Part shown: positions 22,960-35,190 of the stretch, piece after piece | How the letters are laid out: the number at the start of each line of letters is the position of its first letter | Position numbering within the stretch: position 1 is the first letter of the stretch | From: Epiperipatus broadwayi | Lineage: Eukaryota > Onychophora > Udeonychophora > Euonychophora > Peripatidae | Direction: 5' to 3' | NCBI GenBank assembly: GCA_028023455.1 | Contig: JAQFVV010000030.1 | Coordinates: 8,520,876-8,584,875 of the forward strand | Length of the DNA stretch: 64,000 nucleotides | The notes under the pieces: model-generated | The model's database searches: none | Seen by the model: the letters and a program-made list of their open reading frames with translations, nothing else | What the model was told of the DNA's origin: nothing | Program-made: the position numbers and the translations under genes

Positions 22960-25153
22960 GTATGTATTTGTAAATTATATAAAACAGATTTATAGCAATC
23001 CTTATAATTTAATCATGCAAATTTAATTGTATTGTGTGCACCATTAGTATGCTGTGACGTGAGGAAGTAATTTATAATCAAATTACTGATTATGATTTAT
23101 ATATAGACAAACTATAGATAGATATGTACCATATTAATTTTTAATTTCACTTTTTACAAATTAAATCCATGCATTGAGTTTGTTTTGCAGAATCGCCAAT
23201 AATTCTTGTCATAAAATTTTGAAACTGTTGATTCTTTTAACTTAGATAACAATTTATTTTCAACGGAAATTAATGCCTAAGATGATAATCTTTCATATGA
23301 TTGAGTATTTCTAACAAAGGTATGGATTTGTTTCATTGCTGAAACATTCAGCAACTGCACTAGTAAAAGGTATTGAGTAAATTAAAGTAATTAAATTATA
23401 CAACTCTTAATACATCTGTATTCAATTTATCTTTAATAATATTATTTATATTACTGCGTGATTTATTTACACATTCTGGAAATGAATATAAATATTGTAA
23501 TTCACTATTAGTACATCCATAATTTCCAAAAATAGTCACTTGAAGTCTTTTCTGGATTTGACATCATCCACTCTCATTTGTTTCTTTTGTTGGATTTCAT
23601 AAAAATCTTCATGATATAAATTGATCCAAATGAAATACTCAATAAAATTATTAAATTTAAGTATATTGTGTGTTATACTGCAATTTTTCTTCAGTAAAAT
23701 ATCAGATTGTGAAAATATTTCAACAAAAATTCACAAACAAAAAAGTTGAAGTCAAAATCTGTTAAATAATGATATAGATCTCTTGCAGTAATTGTAGTTT
23801 CAACATCCCATTATTCACATTTAACAATAAGTTATTCACTTTTATGCATAAAAGAACCACTTCTGGATTTGTTTGTTTTTATTGCTACCTACCATATTGA
23901 TATTTCACTTTTAATCTTTTGTAAATGAATTTGAAGTCTTTCAGAGAAATGTACAGTAATATGTTATAGCTTCCCAAAAACTGCAAGTTTGAGTACTTTG
24001 TACACAAAAAAATGTCTGCTATAATACTGGCAGGATATATACATGTTTTTGAATTTTTAATTAATTTACGAATTTCTAATTTTTTTTTATTCAATATTTG
24101 TTCTTAAATCACAGATTATTTAATTTGCAGTTATGAGAGATAGACTGTACAATGTAAAATTACAATATCATTTAGGTGCAAATCAAGTGATTTTTCAGGA
24201 AATTTAATAGTCTGAAATTTTTTTAAACACTTGTCTGAGTTTAATTATTAAATTATTTTAATATTTATTGATTGATTTTTAGAAGTGATTGTCTGAAGGG
24301 CACAACAATAAGTTTTAACCAATTGCTACACTTCATAGAGATAGCTAAATGAGAGAAGGAAAGAAAAAAGTTCAGTTTGATTATTTAAATGGAAACTGTT
24401 TTATTCTGTATTATTTTGATACTTGTCCTGCCAAGCAGTGTCTATATATTGAACAACTATTTTTATTAAATCAAAATTAAATTATACTATAGATCAGACA
24501 AAATATTAATCTTTTAATATTTTATTTTTATTATGCAAGAAAATAAATGTAAGTAATAAAAAACTAATTAAATGTAAAAAAGAAAAAGAACTGAAAAAAA
24601 CAGTGAGATGAATTAATGAAAAGATAGAAAAATATAAATAAGGAAACAGCAAGAAAAAAAATATAGAAATTTTAATAATGTATTGAGATGTAAAACTCAT
24701 GATAAAACAAAAAGAGGATGTAGATTGTGAAAAGTCAAATGAATTACAAAAAGATAGAAAAGTAAAAATGATTTATATCCTAAAGATAATGCACTTTTAT
24801 TTGTATCAACAGTGAAAGAAAATGAAATAGGTGAAAATATAATAGGTTATATAATTTAAGGAAGAAATTATAAAAGCTATAATAGAAAGTAAAATTGTGA
24901 AAACTTAGATAATTGAATTATAAAGCACTACAATAGAAAGAGATTAAAATATTTAATTGATTTTATAAAAATTTTATGACTGGGGGGGGGGGGGGAGGTT
25001 CATTGCTGTGAATTAAAAATTTTGAAACAATTTTTTTGTTTTGTTTTTGGGGCCTCTTTATATTAAGCTTTTGTTATAAGTGAGCATTAGTGAATATTTA
25101 AATTTAGCAAATGGTTATGTTAACACTATAAATGCAGATAAGTTTTCACGAAA
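22960..25153. other. NOB1 intron, 5' part, no other feature
   Basis: A+T-rich intronic DNA. A 14-base G run at 24982-24995 stands out. A possible broken coding block near 24.7-24.95 kb was too weak to name. Confidence 0.5.
24982..24995 (+). repeat. G14 homopolymer
   Basis: Fourteen consecutive G, then AGG, within A+T-rich intron sequence. Such runs are rare here and can form G-quadruplexes. Confidence 0.9.
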
Positions 25154-25161
25154 TATTAATA

Positions 25162-27414
25162 CATGTATGCCCAACCTTTAACTTGACGTGAACCAGTTAC
25201 AGGAAAAGTATATTTTAATTATTTTATGTAATGTGAAACCTGACATTGCATATCACCTGCGAGTTTATTGTATTCTGGTATATATGATGTTATGACTAAA
25301 TTCATGCAGTCATTCAGATGTTCGTTTGTTATCCTGGATCGTAACTTTGATTTTAACAAATTCCTTGTTGAGAAACCACTTTCACAAAAGTAAGTTGATC
25401 CAAAACAGGAGTTTAGCCTTTGAAAAGTTTCTTTTAAAAGTGGTTTTTTTTTCTCATCTATGAGTACCCATGAGTGTTTGTAATATTTTTGTTTTTAATT
25501 GTAGATCAGATTGAAAATCAATTATTTCTATTTCCAGATCAGTAGAATTTTTATTTAACATGTTTGCAATTTGTTGCAACATTTCAGAAATATTAGCATC
25601 AACAAATGGATTTGAAATGACTGAAGCAATGGGCTGAATTTTACGAAAATCAGGAAAACTAATTTCGAAATTATTTTTAAGCTTGACGAGATTTTCGGAA
25701 TATCATTGTGTCAATGTCCTTATATTTCTTTGCGCAATTTTCCAAATTTGTAAAGTGGTAAAAGTTACATTCCTCTATTTGGGATATCCTCAAATTTAGT
25801 TTTGATTTAAAAGCAATGATACTTCCAATTAATTCAATAATAGTTTTTTCTTTACACTGAAGTTTAAAATTCAATTTGTTCATTTTTGTTGTTATGTCTG
25901 TAAGAAACGCTAAATCAGATAACCAGCTATGATTATTAAGTTCTTCATAAATTTCGTTTCTGAATTCTAAAAACTGTTTTATTTCTGGAAGAAGCTCTAA
26001 AAAGCATTGTAGGACTTTTCCCTTACTAAGCAATCTAACTTCTGAGTGTAACAACAAAGTTCCATACTCAGCATCAAGTTCATCAGTCAGTATTTTGAAC
26101 AATCTACTCTGAAGTGGTCTGGCGCGAATGGAATTTACAATTTTCATCACATGTTCATAATGTAAAACTTTGGAAATTTAGCATCCTTCTTACAAAATGT
26201 GATGAAACTAACACCAGAACCAATCATGGCAGGGGCTCCGTCTGTTGTTATGGATACAAGTTTTTGAAGCGGAAATTTAATTTCAGTTAAATTATTTTTT
26301 ATAAATTGGTATATGTCCACTCCATGTGTATTACCTTTTAATGGCAAAAAATGATAGATCTTTCACTGAGCAATTATCAAAGACCATCCTTATAAAAATA
26401 TTTACTTGAGCTACATTGCAGATATCTGTTGATTCCATCGCATTGTAAACTTAAGAAAACGCATTTTTGTAAATCAGATTTTACTTGTTCTTTGACATTT
26501 TGAGACATAGCTTCTATTCTACGAGTGATAGAATTTCTGGATAATTGGACGTCCTGAAAAGCTGACAAAATGTCATTTTTATTTTTACTTCTTGAAATAA
26601 AACCTCCGATGCAGCAAGCATTGCTTCTTTTATTATGTTGCCATCATCAAAGGGCTTTTTATGAATTGCAAGTATATGTGCACTCTTAAATGATGCTACT
26701 GTTGCAACCTTCATTTTATTTGTTGGGCAACTAATGCGTTTTTTAGTTTTTTCACTTTACAGTTTCTTAAATTGCTGTCTGAAGGATAATCAATATCATA
26801 TTTATTATGAAGGGTTTTACAATGTCATTCAACATCTTCCCATCAGAAACCGTTGATCCGCATATTAAACAAATACATTTATTCTTAAAGTTTATGAAAA
26901 AATATTTTTCTTCCCACTCGCCATTGAAAATGTAATTGTAGGTATGTTTTTTCTTTTTTTTCCGGCTCATATGTTGACATGATTAGGGAGCTAAAAAAGA
27001 TAGAATTACAAAATTTAGAAGAAGCGACTATTTTTTATGCCTGTGTGAAACACGAAATACTTACTTCGCTCACAACTTCGAAATTTGTTCTGTGTTCACT
27101 GTCATGTCTTGTGTGTTTCATGCAAACTACAGCTAACAGTTGACGGTAGTGCTGTAAAGTAGCATGTCAACTGTGCAACATGCCGAGAACGGGAAATGAA
27201 ACCAATGAAATTCGTTTATTTAAAATACACTTCTTTCATTGGACACTGTTATGAATCAGCAGATTTTTTTCGTTCCCGTTATCGTTTGTATTATAAAAAG
27301 GTTTATTTTTTAGTGTGTGCGTGTGGCGTCAAGGTACATAAAATATTTTATCAATTTTTCTTGAGTGCAATGCGAGCCACATGTGACTTGCGAGCTATGG
27401 GTTGGGCATCCCTA
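25162..27414 (-). mobile_element. Full-length hAT transposon with 8-bp target duplication
   Basis: The element lies inside the first visible NOB1 intron. Its ends are CATGTATGCCCAACC on the left and the complement of TAGGGATGCCCAACC on the right, matching at 11 of the last 12 bases of the terminal repeat. The perfect 8-base TATTAATA flanks it at 25154-25161 and 27415-27422, the duplication size diagnostic of hAT elements. It is 2253 bases long, carries one transposase gene on the minus strand (25219-26970), about 440 bases of upstream sequence and 57 bases downstream of the stop. The transposase is broken, so the copy cannot act alone. Confidence 0.93.
25219..26970 (-). pseudogene. hAT transposase, BED-finger type, frameshifted
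   Basis: Start Met at 26970 (MSRKKKKKHTYNYIFNGEW) leads into a BED-like zinc finger with ICLICGSTVSDGK. After shifts near 26800 and 26720 come FFQEV-like and CQLFRTSNYPEI pieces, then DVQLSRNSITRRIEAMSQNV, the STDGAPAM-type motif (SITTDGAPAMIGSG) at about 26240, and a long frame at 26150-25677 with LLLHSEVRLLSKGKVL, the RW-equivalent region. The C-terminal dimerisation domain (hATC) is clear at 25430-25219: SCFGSTYFCESGFS then LLKSKLRSRITNEHLNDCMN. This order fits the GTF2IRD2/ZBED/FAM200-like branch of hAT transposases. At least four frameshifts or stops make it a pseudogene. The host gene NOB1 runs in the opposite direction. Confidence 0.88.
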
Positions 27415-27422
27415 TATTAATA

Positions 27423-27585
27423 GGTACTTGAACTCAAATTATTAAAATTGTTTAGCATTTATACTTAAATATTATATCATAAATAATTACTTAATAAACA
27501 AAGTAAATGTATTTGCATTTATATTTTTTCATAATATATAATAAACATCAAATAAAAATTTTGAAATAGTTTGCACACATCTTCC
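27423..27585. other. NOB1 intron between hAT element and LINE fragment
   Basis: Short A+T-rich spacer with no feature. Confidence 0.5.
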
Positions 27586-28110
27586 TATATGAAGAGCAGT
27601 TTAGATTTAGAAAAGGAAGTGGAATGAAAGATGTAATTAAAATGGTTAGAACTATTGCTAAGATATACATATACAAAAAGAAGATATATTTGTTTCATTG
27701 ATCACAAATCAACAATTGAAAGAATAAATTAAATTATTTATAAAAGGAAAGATATAGATTAGAAAATTTATATGAACCAGAATTAAATGATCTTCAGAAG
27801 ACACTATATATGAAGAGGATGATATCTGTCTTATTTAACTAAGCTATGATGTATTGATGTGATTAAAATGGAATATGTATATCAGATTTGAAAATAAATA
27901 TAGTCGCTTATGGACAATGAAAATATTTTAGAAGGTAGATTGGTTTGATGAATTAGTAGATATGGATTGAAAGTAAATGAATTTAAATCTGAAATTAGGT
28001 ATAATGATTAAAGATTAAGAATGAAGGTATTTGGGCAAGAATTTTATAGAATAGATTTACATATTTGATAACTGATTAATTGATGATAGACATAATGAAA
28101 TTATAATGAT
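27586..28110 (+). pseudogene. LINE reverse-transcriptase fragment
   Basis: Broken frames read EEQFRFRKGSGMKDVIKMVRTIAK and KKIYLF, corresponding to the QxGFRKGRGTxDAI / KKxVYxCFIDYxKAFD block of non-LTR RTs. Later pieces (DWFDELVDMD, KVNEFKSEI) sit where KxNxKKTKxM is expected. Stops and shifts throughout; the FADD box is not clean. It lies directly after the hAT element in the same intron, same strand as NOB1. Confidence 0.6.
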
Positions 28111-28886
28111 AATTACAATGACCAAATAGACTTTTTTTTTGGCCATGTGTATGATTATATAGTTTTATAAGCTAGATGCTGATGGTTAAGAGAGGGAAAG
28201 AGAAAAAATTGAAGAGCTTAAAATTGATTTAGAAATTGGAAAAGAAGATTGAGAACAAAGTTTGCAATGTAAAAGTGTTAAAAAAATAGTGAAAAAAATA
28301 TATTATTGAAGAATTAAATGGAAGAAAAATTGAATTGATCAATTACTTGGAGATAAAGGTTTTATGAAATATATTGGTGCTAAAGAAATAATAGAGAGAG
28401 AGAATGTGGTTGTTTGTATTTAAGGCTAAAAGTAACATCATAAGTGTGAAAATTAGATTAAGAAACCAAAAGGCCTACAATAAAAAGTACTTTCATAGGT
28501 ATGGTTTACCTTTGGCAAATAAATAATAGTATGATAAAAGTAATCAACTTTAATTTTTCCATAAATTGGTCATATGACCATGTAAAACTTTTGAAATTGA
28601 ATTATGCCAAAAACTATGAGGGTTTTTTTTAATGTTATTACAATTGATTTTTAGGTTCTAAATAATTTTACTAAAACTTATTATAGTTTTATGGAAGAGG
28701 ATTTATAGGGCTGTGTTTGATAATCTTAATTCAACATCCAAAAATCTTGACTTTATATTTAAATTATGGTTGAGTAGATGAAAGATATGTTTTTAGATAT
28801 AGATTTTGGCAAGGTATATTTGTGAAGAATTATAGTTTTTTTTTTTTTATAAACTGTGCATATACTATTTGTGACACAAATGAAAC
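28111..28886. other. NOB1 intron, possible LINE 3' debris
   Basis: Charged broken frames near 28200-28480 could be the end of the preceding LINE, but no motif is firm. Confidence 0.3.
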
Positions 28887-29425
28887 AACTTTTAAGCATA
28901 TTCTTAATCAATTTTTATTTTTGACCACATAAGGCATATTTCTTTGAGGGGAGGGATATTCCAATATTTGGTATTAAAATCTAGCATATCAAACGACTTT
29001 CAAACACTTTGGTAATATAATCTAAAGTATATCTCTTCATTATTTAACAGCAAACCTTTTCTCATGATTTGTTCATATCATGGAACTATGATAAGTGATT
29101 TCCATAGTTTAAGTCTTAAATAGAAAGTTGATTATTAGCATAGTTATTGCATGTAATTTGAAAAAGTGAACTAACTTTTTAGCATGTTATTAATCATTTT
29201 CTGTTTTTAACTGTTTAAGACATGTTTTCTGTGAGAGGCGTGAGGTGTTTAAGTGTGGTCTTAAAATCTTTCATAGAAAACATTGCATGACTTAAAAACT
29301 AATGAATTTAATAACAAAATCTAAAGTGCAATCTTTTAATTATCTAACAGTAAACATGGCTTAACTATGATAAAAGGACTATTGAATCTTAAAGGTTAGA
29401 TTGTTAGCATAGATGATATTTGCCA
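28887..29425. repeat. Old tandem duplication, period about 285
   Basis: Two diverged copies in direct order: 28887-29172 and 29173-29425. Shared words, in the same order, include TTTTAAGCATATTCTTAATC / TTTTTAGCATGTTATTAATC; AATCTAAAGTATATCT / AATCTAAAGTGCAATCT; TATTTAACAGCAAACC / TATCTAACAGTAAACA; and AACTATGATAA...TTAGCATAG. No coding content. Confidence 0.65.
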
Positions 29426-31100
29426 TTTGAAAATGGAAAATGTGGATAGTTGAGTATATCTTTGTGAATTTTATTACAAGCCTATCTAGTACTGACATTT
29501 TATGATGAATTTTATGACTTGTTAATACTATTAATAGAATTGTTTGCCACTAGTAATTGTGCTTAGGTGACTTTATGATTCAGTTATATCTTTAGATATA
29601 AATTAATTTGAATGCTCTTACCAATTCAGATGATTGGCTGTGGATGATATATATATATACAGTATATCATTAAAAGCATTCCAATACTCAGACAATCCCA
29701 ATATCAATAACAGACAACAATTTCAAACTATTGTCAAAGCAACCTCCTTTTAACAATAGTTCAGTATATTTATATAGACACTAAAGATTGCAACTTGACC
29801 ACAGAAATTGAAATTATTCATACAAAAAAACTTAAATAAATCTCTTAAACCTTAGTCAATTATAACATCCTAGCAATAGTTTATTTTATTTCGATGTATG
29901 TGGAATTATTGCCTTGCTGACCAATAAAATGTGTGACTGAAGTCTTGAGTAGACTGGACAGAGTGCTGCTGTCTTAACCTAGTGACAGCTATTGAGATTT
30001 TACTGCTGTCTGTTTTATTGATTAATAGCAATGCTAGAAAATGGAATTCATTGATGGCCTTTCAACTGAAGTATTTTGTTATCCTGCTGAGATACTTAAA
30101 AGTTGACTCCTAATTGTTTTTATTTATCTAAGCTTTTTTATTATTTTTTAGTTTGAGTAAGTATATTGTGCCATTACAATTTGGTCACTAGCCAAATTTA
30201 TAGTAATGTGCATGTAAGAAAGTGTAAAACAAAATCATCATCACATTTTTATATAACCATAAAGGAAGTTGTAGGGCATCCAAGTTTAAACCCTACAAGG
30301 TCCAGTTCTAAAAGCTTTAAACAGAGAAAGAGTGGGACAACAATTATATGCTTTACTTGTTTGTGTGTTAATAAATCTCAAAAAGAGCAGTACACACATT
30401 TAATATTTAAAATTTTAATTTTTCTTTAAAAAGCAAAGTTATAACGCATACGTATAGGCAATGTATGTGTAAGCTATTTAATTGTTTTATATTTCAAATA
30501 TTCAACATTTTAACTTTCTTTAAAACTAACCTATGCTTGATCAATTCTAATATCTTATTCTATGCTTCTATTTTTCTTTCTATAATTGTAATTGGGATTT
30601 AAAAGTTACAGATTTAATTAAATAATAGGGTTATAATTACTAAGCTAGCAATTATATTATTTAATGTTAGTTTATGAATGATTTGAAATAATGAAGTATG
30701 TGTGTACATTACATACAGAAATTTACATTTATTAAATATTGAAAGAAAAGGAAGGGTTAAATCTGTCAAATTATTTTTTTTTGTACAATTTTATGTTAAA
30801 AGAGGAAATCTGTTTAATCAGATATCTATCTTTGTAGCAATTTTGTTTTTTTTTGTAAATGATTGTTTGTCACTTTGGGTGGGAACTCTAATTTTGAAAT
30901 TGTCTTATCTTAAGATCTAAAGGAGGAAGCTCAAAAATTTGAAATGTTACCTAGATGTAAAAAAAGAAAGGAAATAAGGATTAAGTCTATTTTTTTTTTA
31001 AAACAAAAGTGTCTGGAAAAAGGATTAAACTTTTCAGTTGAAAAATAATTTAGTTGAAAATAAATTAGAGATCTAATTAAAACGAATTTGTCCAAAAATA
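29426..31100. other. NOB1 intron, nothing recognised
   Basis: A+T-rich; short frames at 30166-30429 and 30702-30920 show no domain and are treated as chance. No splice-bounded conserved exon seen. Confidence 0.5.
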
Positions 31101-31117
31101 GCAAGTGACGCTATCTC

Positions 31118-31154
31118 TGATTGGTTAAATTAGCTAAAAATTGGATATAAAAGG
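31118..31154 (+). promoter_or_regulatory. Inverted CCAAT and TATA box, LTR-like context
   Basis: GATTGG (31118-31123) lies 22 bases upstream of TATAAAAGG (31146-31154). The following 600 bases are slightly GC-richer than the intron. This is compatible with a solo LTR or other retroelement promoter inside the NOB1 intron; ends were not found. Confidence 0.3.
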
Positions 31155-33099
31155 CTGTCTTGAAGAATTATTATTGTTGTGATTATGATTCAGATTATTA
31201 AACTATTAAATTGAATGTTGAAAATATAAGAAATGGCTGGCTAGAAAAATTATATGTATGTCCCATCTTTTCTGGACCATCTGGGGAAGCTGCACATCAC
31301 ATAGGAAAGAAAAGATGTTGTGTCTAAAATAATATTCTACACCTTTCAACTGACCAGAGAAATAAGATGTTTTTAATAGAAGGAAGAAAGCATTCACCTG
31401 CATTCGATGAAAAAGATGAATTAATCTACTGATAAATATTAATCATCAAGTCCAATTAATTGTTCCAGCAACTGATTTTAAACTCAAGAAAATTTATAAA
31501 TGTGAAAACAACCGCTGTATTTCATCCACTAAGAATCACGCTTGACAGGAAGAGAAGAAAAATTAATATAATGATTTCCAAATTGTCCACTAAAGCAAAT
31601 AACCTCAATAGAGTCATCATCATCAAATAGTTATACACCTCAAGAAAGAGATTGTTCCCACGTAAAACGGAAATGGTAGCTGCAGAAATATAGACATTAT
31701 ACAAGACAAGTTTGAACCCTTGGAAATTCGCCACAAACAAAAGATCGGTAATATGACTTTTTATATCTATTTTCTTTATGATATCAGAGTCTTAATAAAC
31801 ATTTTAGCAATAAAGTGGTATATTTTATTTAAAGAACTTTTAAAGACTATTCAGATCGATTAAAAACAAGAATGTCTTACTAATAATAACTTTGAGCTTC
31901 ATAAATGATTTTGAATGTATCAAAATTTATTTGTTTATTAATTTTACAGTTATGAAAAATATTAATGTGTAAAACAATTTTTTTTTTATGGTATTATGAT
32001 GTTAGTTTTAACTAATGTATTATTATTATTTTGGTTTTAAATAATATTTTGTTATGAGATAAAACACGCACATACATAATAATATTTTTATATGTGTATA
32101 ATTGCGAGTGAATGTGAAATAATGAGTAGTATTAGAATATTAGATTGTTTCAAGCTAAGTATAGCATTTCAGAGGTAGAAGAGAGGGGGGAGAAAATAAT
32201 TTAAAACTTGTTTCTAAAACTTGCTCTTTCAATTCTATTAACATTTTTTTTTTAACATTCTACTTACATGTTAGATTTATAAAGTATGTGTGCTAATGAG
32301 CAGATAATATTTTTTTTCTTGAAATACTTTTCTCATGGAGTGAAAATCATGGTCAATGTGACATCCAACTTAATACAATCTACATTTGAAGGGAAAGGGG
32401 GAAGAATTTGAAATTAATCTGAGGATTGTTATATAATCAATTATTATTATTATTATTATTCATGTCAATTTTCATGTTTATCTAGAAATTTTTATGTATA
32501 TGTTAGAAATGCAGTAATAAATATTGGTTTGTTTTATTAAACGAGGCGTATATATTTCATTAAGTGTAGTCTTTGTTAAGTGTGATTATTCATCATCATA
32601 AGTGGTGGAATATTAGTTATTTAAGATATAAGTAAATATGCTAAAATTAAGCAATAATTATGAATTTCTTTATAAAAATTAGTTTTATATTTAGGCTTAG
32701 TCCTAGAGCTGTAGTTGAAACCCTTGTCATTATCGTTATTATTATCATCATCATCATCGTCATCAACGTTTTAATTAATGAGCTGTTTAACTGTTTAAAG
32801 GCCATAAATAAATATTGATTTTATAATATTTAGTGATTCCTTAGTATTATTATAACCACATCCCGTCATCTATTTCATGCAAGGATAAGTGAATTGCCAT
32901 CCTAAATTAGTTATATATAATCTGAGCTAGTAAACTTATAAAATATTGAAACACATTTGTTATGCTAAGATCTAAGAAGTGATTTATGTCTAATATACTC
33001 CACTTTGGTTTAAAGATGTTTTACTTTTACCTAAATATTAGTGCGTATAGTGATATGGCTCAAAAAGCAAAATCTTCCATTTTTATTAGAAATAAAGTA
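31155..33099. other. NOB1 intron, simple repeats only
   Basis: Contains (ATT)n at 32441-32460 and a mixed (ATT/CAT)n tract at 32728-32767. Minus-strand frames at 31206-31403 and 31522-31740 show no known domain. Confidence 0.45.
32441..32460. repeat. (ATT)n microsatellite
   Basis: Nearly seven perfect TTA/ATT units. Confidence 0.9.
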
Positions 33100-33192
33100 C
33101 CAAAAAAGGGGATTCAAACCCGGTACATGTGAAAGGTTATTAGATATAACCGTGTCTAGATTCAGATAATCTAGTGGCGCCCTGCTAGACCA
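33100..33192 (-). repeat. tRNA-derived SINE
   Basis: Minus-strand sequence begins TGGTCTAGCAGGGCGCC (box A like TGGTCTAGCAGG) and carries ACCGGGTTTGAATCCCC (box B GGTTTGAATCC) with a tRNA-like acceptor arm. Spacing between the boxes (about 60 bases) is longer than in a simple tRNA, so it is a SINE or intron-bearing relic rather than a tRNA gene. An A-rich stretch follows. Confidence 0.65.
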
Positions 33193-33755
33193 TATTCACT
33201 TAGTATTTGTTTAAACATGCACTTAACATCAAACCAAGAAATGAAAGTGGATAAGATCTACTGCCTGTATACCTGAGTTATATTTTATTGAATTACTAGT
33301 GTACTCACTTCACGTGATTTCATATACCTGAGTTATAATACTTGTTATTAATAATTTGCTTATAATTATTGAGATAGTGTTTACTTGAGAAATCCAAGTT
33401 ATTTTAAATATTATGATCTTATATATATTGTAGACTACTCAGGTGTGGAAATAGTTATTTGATCAACTTTTAATTTTGTTACAATGAACTCCTTTACTTA
33501 TTTTTTTTTTTGAACTCCATTTAATTCAGTTACAATATGTATCATTTATTTGCTATAGAATGATTTTATATTAAACATATTGTTTTAAGTATATTTGTAA
33601 ATGACTGATACTTCAGTAAATAAATATTTAAAACAATAAATATATTGTGACTTGAATAAAAATTGTTACATAAGTTAATTTTCAAAATTTCAATCTTTTT
33701 TTTTTTAAATATATTTTAACATAGATTGTTAAACTGTACCTTTTCTTTTTTTTAG

Positions 33756-33889
33756 TTACAGACTTTTCCAAAAGGACTGGTGATTACCCTTGCTTATCAG
33801 CTACTGATATTCGTTTGTTAGCTCTTACTTATCAACTTCATAAAGAGAATTTAGGATTGGAAAATATTAGAACAGAACCTGGAAATGCA
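33756..33889 (+). CDS. NOB1: NOB1 exon: PIN domain, second part
   Basis: Together with the single base carried from the previous exon it reads ITDFSKRTGDYPCLSATDIR then LLALTYQLHKENLGLENIRT and EPGNA. FSK+TGDYPxLSATD is one of the best conserved stretches of NOB1; the Asp of SATD is a catalytic metal ligand of the PIN nuclease. LLALTYQLE/H is the helix that follows. Acceptor TTTTTTTTAG precedes it and GTAGGT follows. Length 134 bases: phase 1 in, phase 0 out, so the reading frame continues correctly into the next exon. The intron before it is 10.8 kb. Confidence 0.93.
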
Positions 33890-34800
33890 GTAGGTTTTAT
33901 TATAAAAATGAGCTACTCATGCCTTAGTTTGAAACCATGACCATTAAATGTTTTATAGCATGTTAATAATAAAATTCCTTTTTATGTTTAATTTCTTTGT
34001 ATATTATGTATTGAAACCATAAGGAAGTTGGTTGCACCATGTGTCGATAATGTGGAAGTGCAACTATCCCTAACATAACTCAACTGTAATACATACCGAT
34101 TTTTATATATATATACACATAAGCTAAAACAATTCAGATTTAATAAAATAATAATTTCTCAGGATTATTCAATAATACATACACTCTCAATCTTCTTATA
34201 TTTTAATAAAATATTTTTTTCACATATAATGTTTCTTACTCTCTTAAAAGGGCTAGCAATTTTAATATATATAAAGACAGTTAATGATTTATCTCAGAGT
34301 TATATAAAATAAGAAAATAAATACATGGATATAAAATGTATTTATGTATTCTAGGATACAATAATGTAAAAGGGATTTTATGTATATCATCTTACCCAAT
34401 ACCTTTATAGTTCAGATGGCATCAATACAATAATGATATATTTAATCCGTATAGATTTATGTGTAATTTAATATCTCAAATAGGACTTTATCTCGTAAAT
34501 ATGCAGTGACGATGCTGCTTTAATAACAACAAAAGAGAAACATTAAAAATTAACAATTACGTTATTATACAATATAAAATAAATGATAAAAATGAATAAT
34601 AACAATAAAGAAAATGTCTAATAAATATTAATATTTGTTTTCCAAATCTTATTTGAACTTTGGATTTGAAAAATATTGTATTATATTATAGTTAGTACAA
34701 CTCACATTGGCAATTTAGAAATTAAATTACTAAATTCTCGAGTAGAAATTTTTTCTTTAAAGTATTTAATTGATTATTTTAGATAACGTGTGTTGTATAC
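33890..34800. other. NOB1 intron, no feature
   Basis: A+T-rich intronic sequence; TA-rich tracts near 34100. Nothing else recognised. Confidence 0.5.
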
Positions 34801-35190
34801 ATTTTTTTTTAAAAGAGAAAAAAGATGAAACTATTTTGGTTAAGATAAGAAAACAAATTCTTATTACTAAGCTATTAGTGGTACCTAACAAAAGAGAAAA
34901 GACATGCAAGAATATTCCTTTGATAATTAAAGATGGCTACCCAAAATAAGGGGAAGGAAAAGTATGATTTTGAAGACAGAATTATTTCAAATATTGTATA
35001 AGTTAGCAGGTGTTGACCAGAAATGTGCAGAGACTTAAAAAAAAGGGGGAAGGACTATAAAAGGAAAAACATATCATGTGTCATTACTTAATTACTTACT
35101 TACTGAACCTTGGTTCCTAAAGTGAAGCAGTGTGAAATAAAAGTCATGTGCAAGATCCATGTGCACGTTATTTTGGTCACATCCCAAGAT
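34800..35190 (+). repeat. Candidate solo LTR in NOB1 intron
   Basis: A purine-rich stretch, TATAAAAGG at 35056-35064, AATAAA at 35136-35141 and a T/G-rich CACGTTATTTTGGTCACATC at 35164-35183 appear in the order of a retroelement LTR with a short R region (75 bases from TATA to poly-A signal). Exact ends and target duplication were not found. Confidence 0.4.
35056..35064 (+). promoter_or_regulatory. TATA box of candidate LTR
   Basis: TATAAAAGG after GGGGGAAGGAC, with a poly-A signal 75 bases downstream. Confidence 0.4.

Noticed and set aside
33100-33192. Possible tRNA gene on the minus strand
   Set aside because: Box spacing is too long for a normal tRNA and arms do not close; treated as a SINE.
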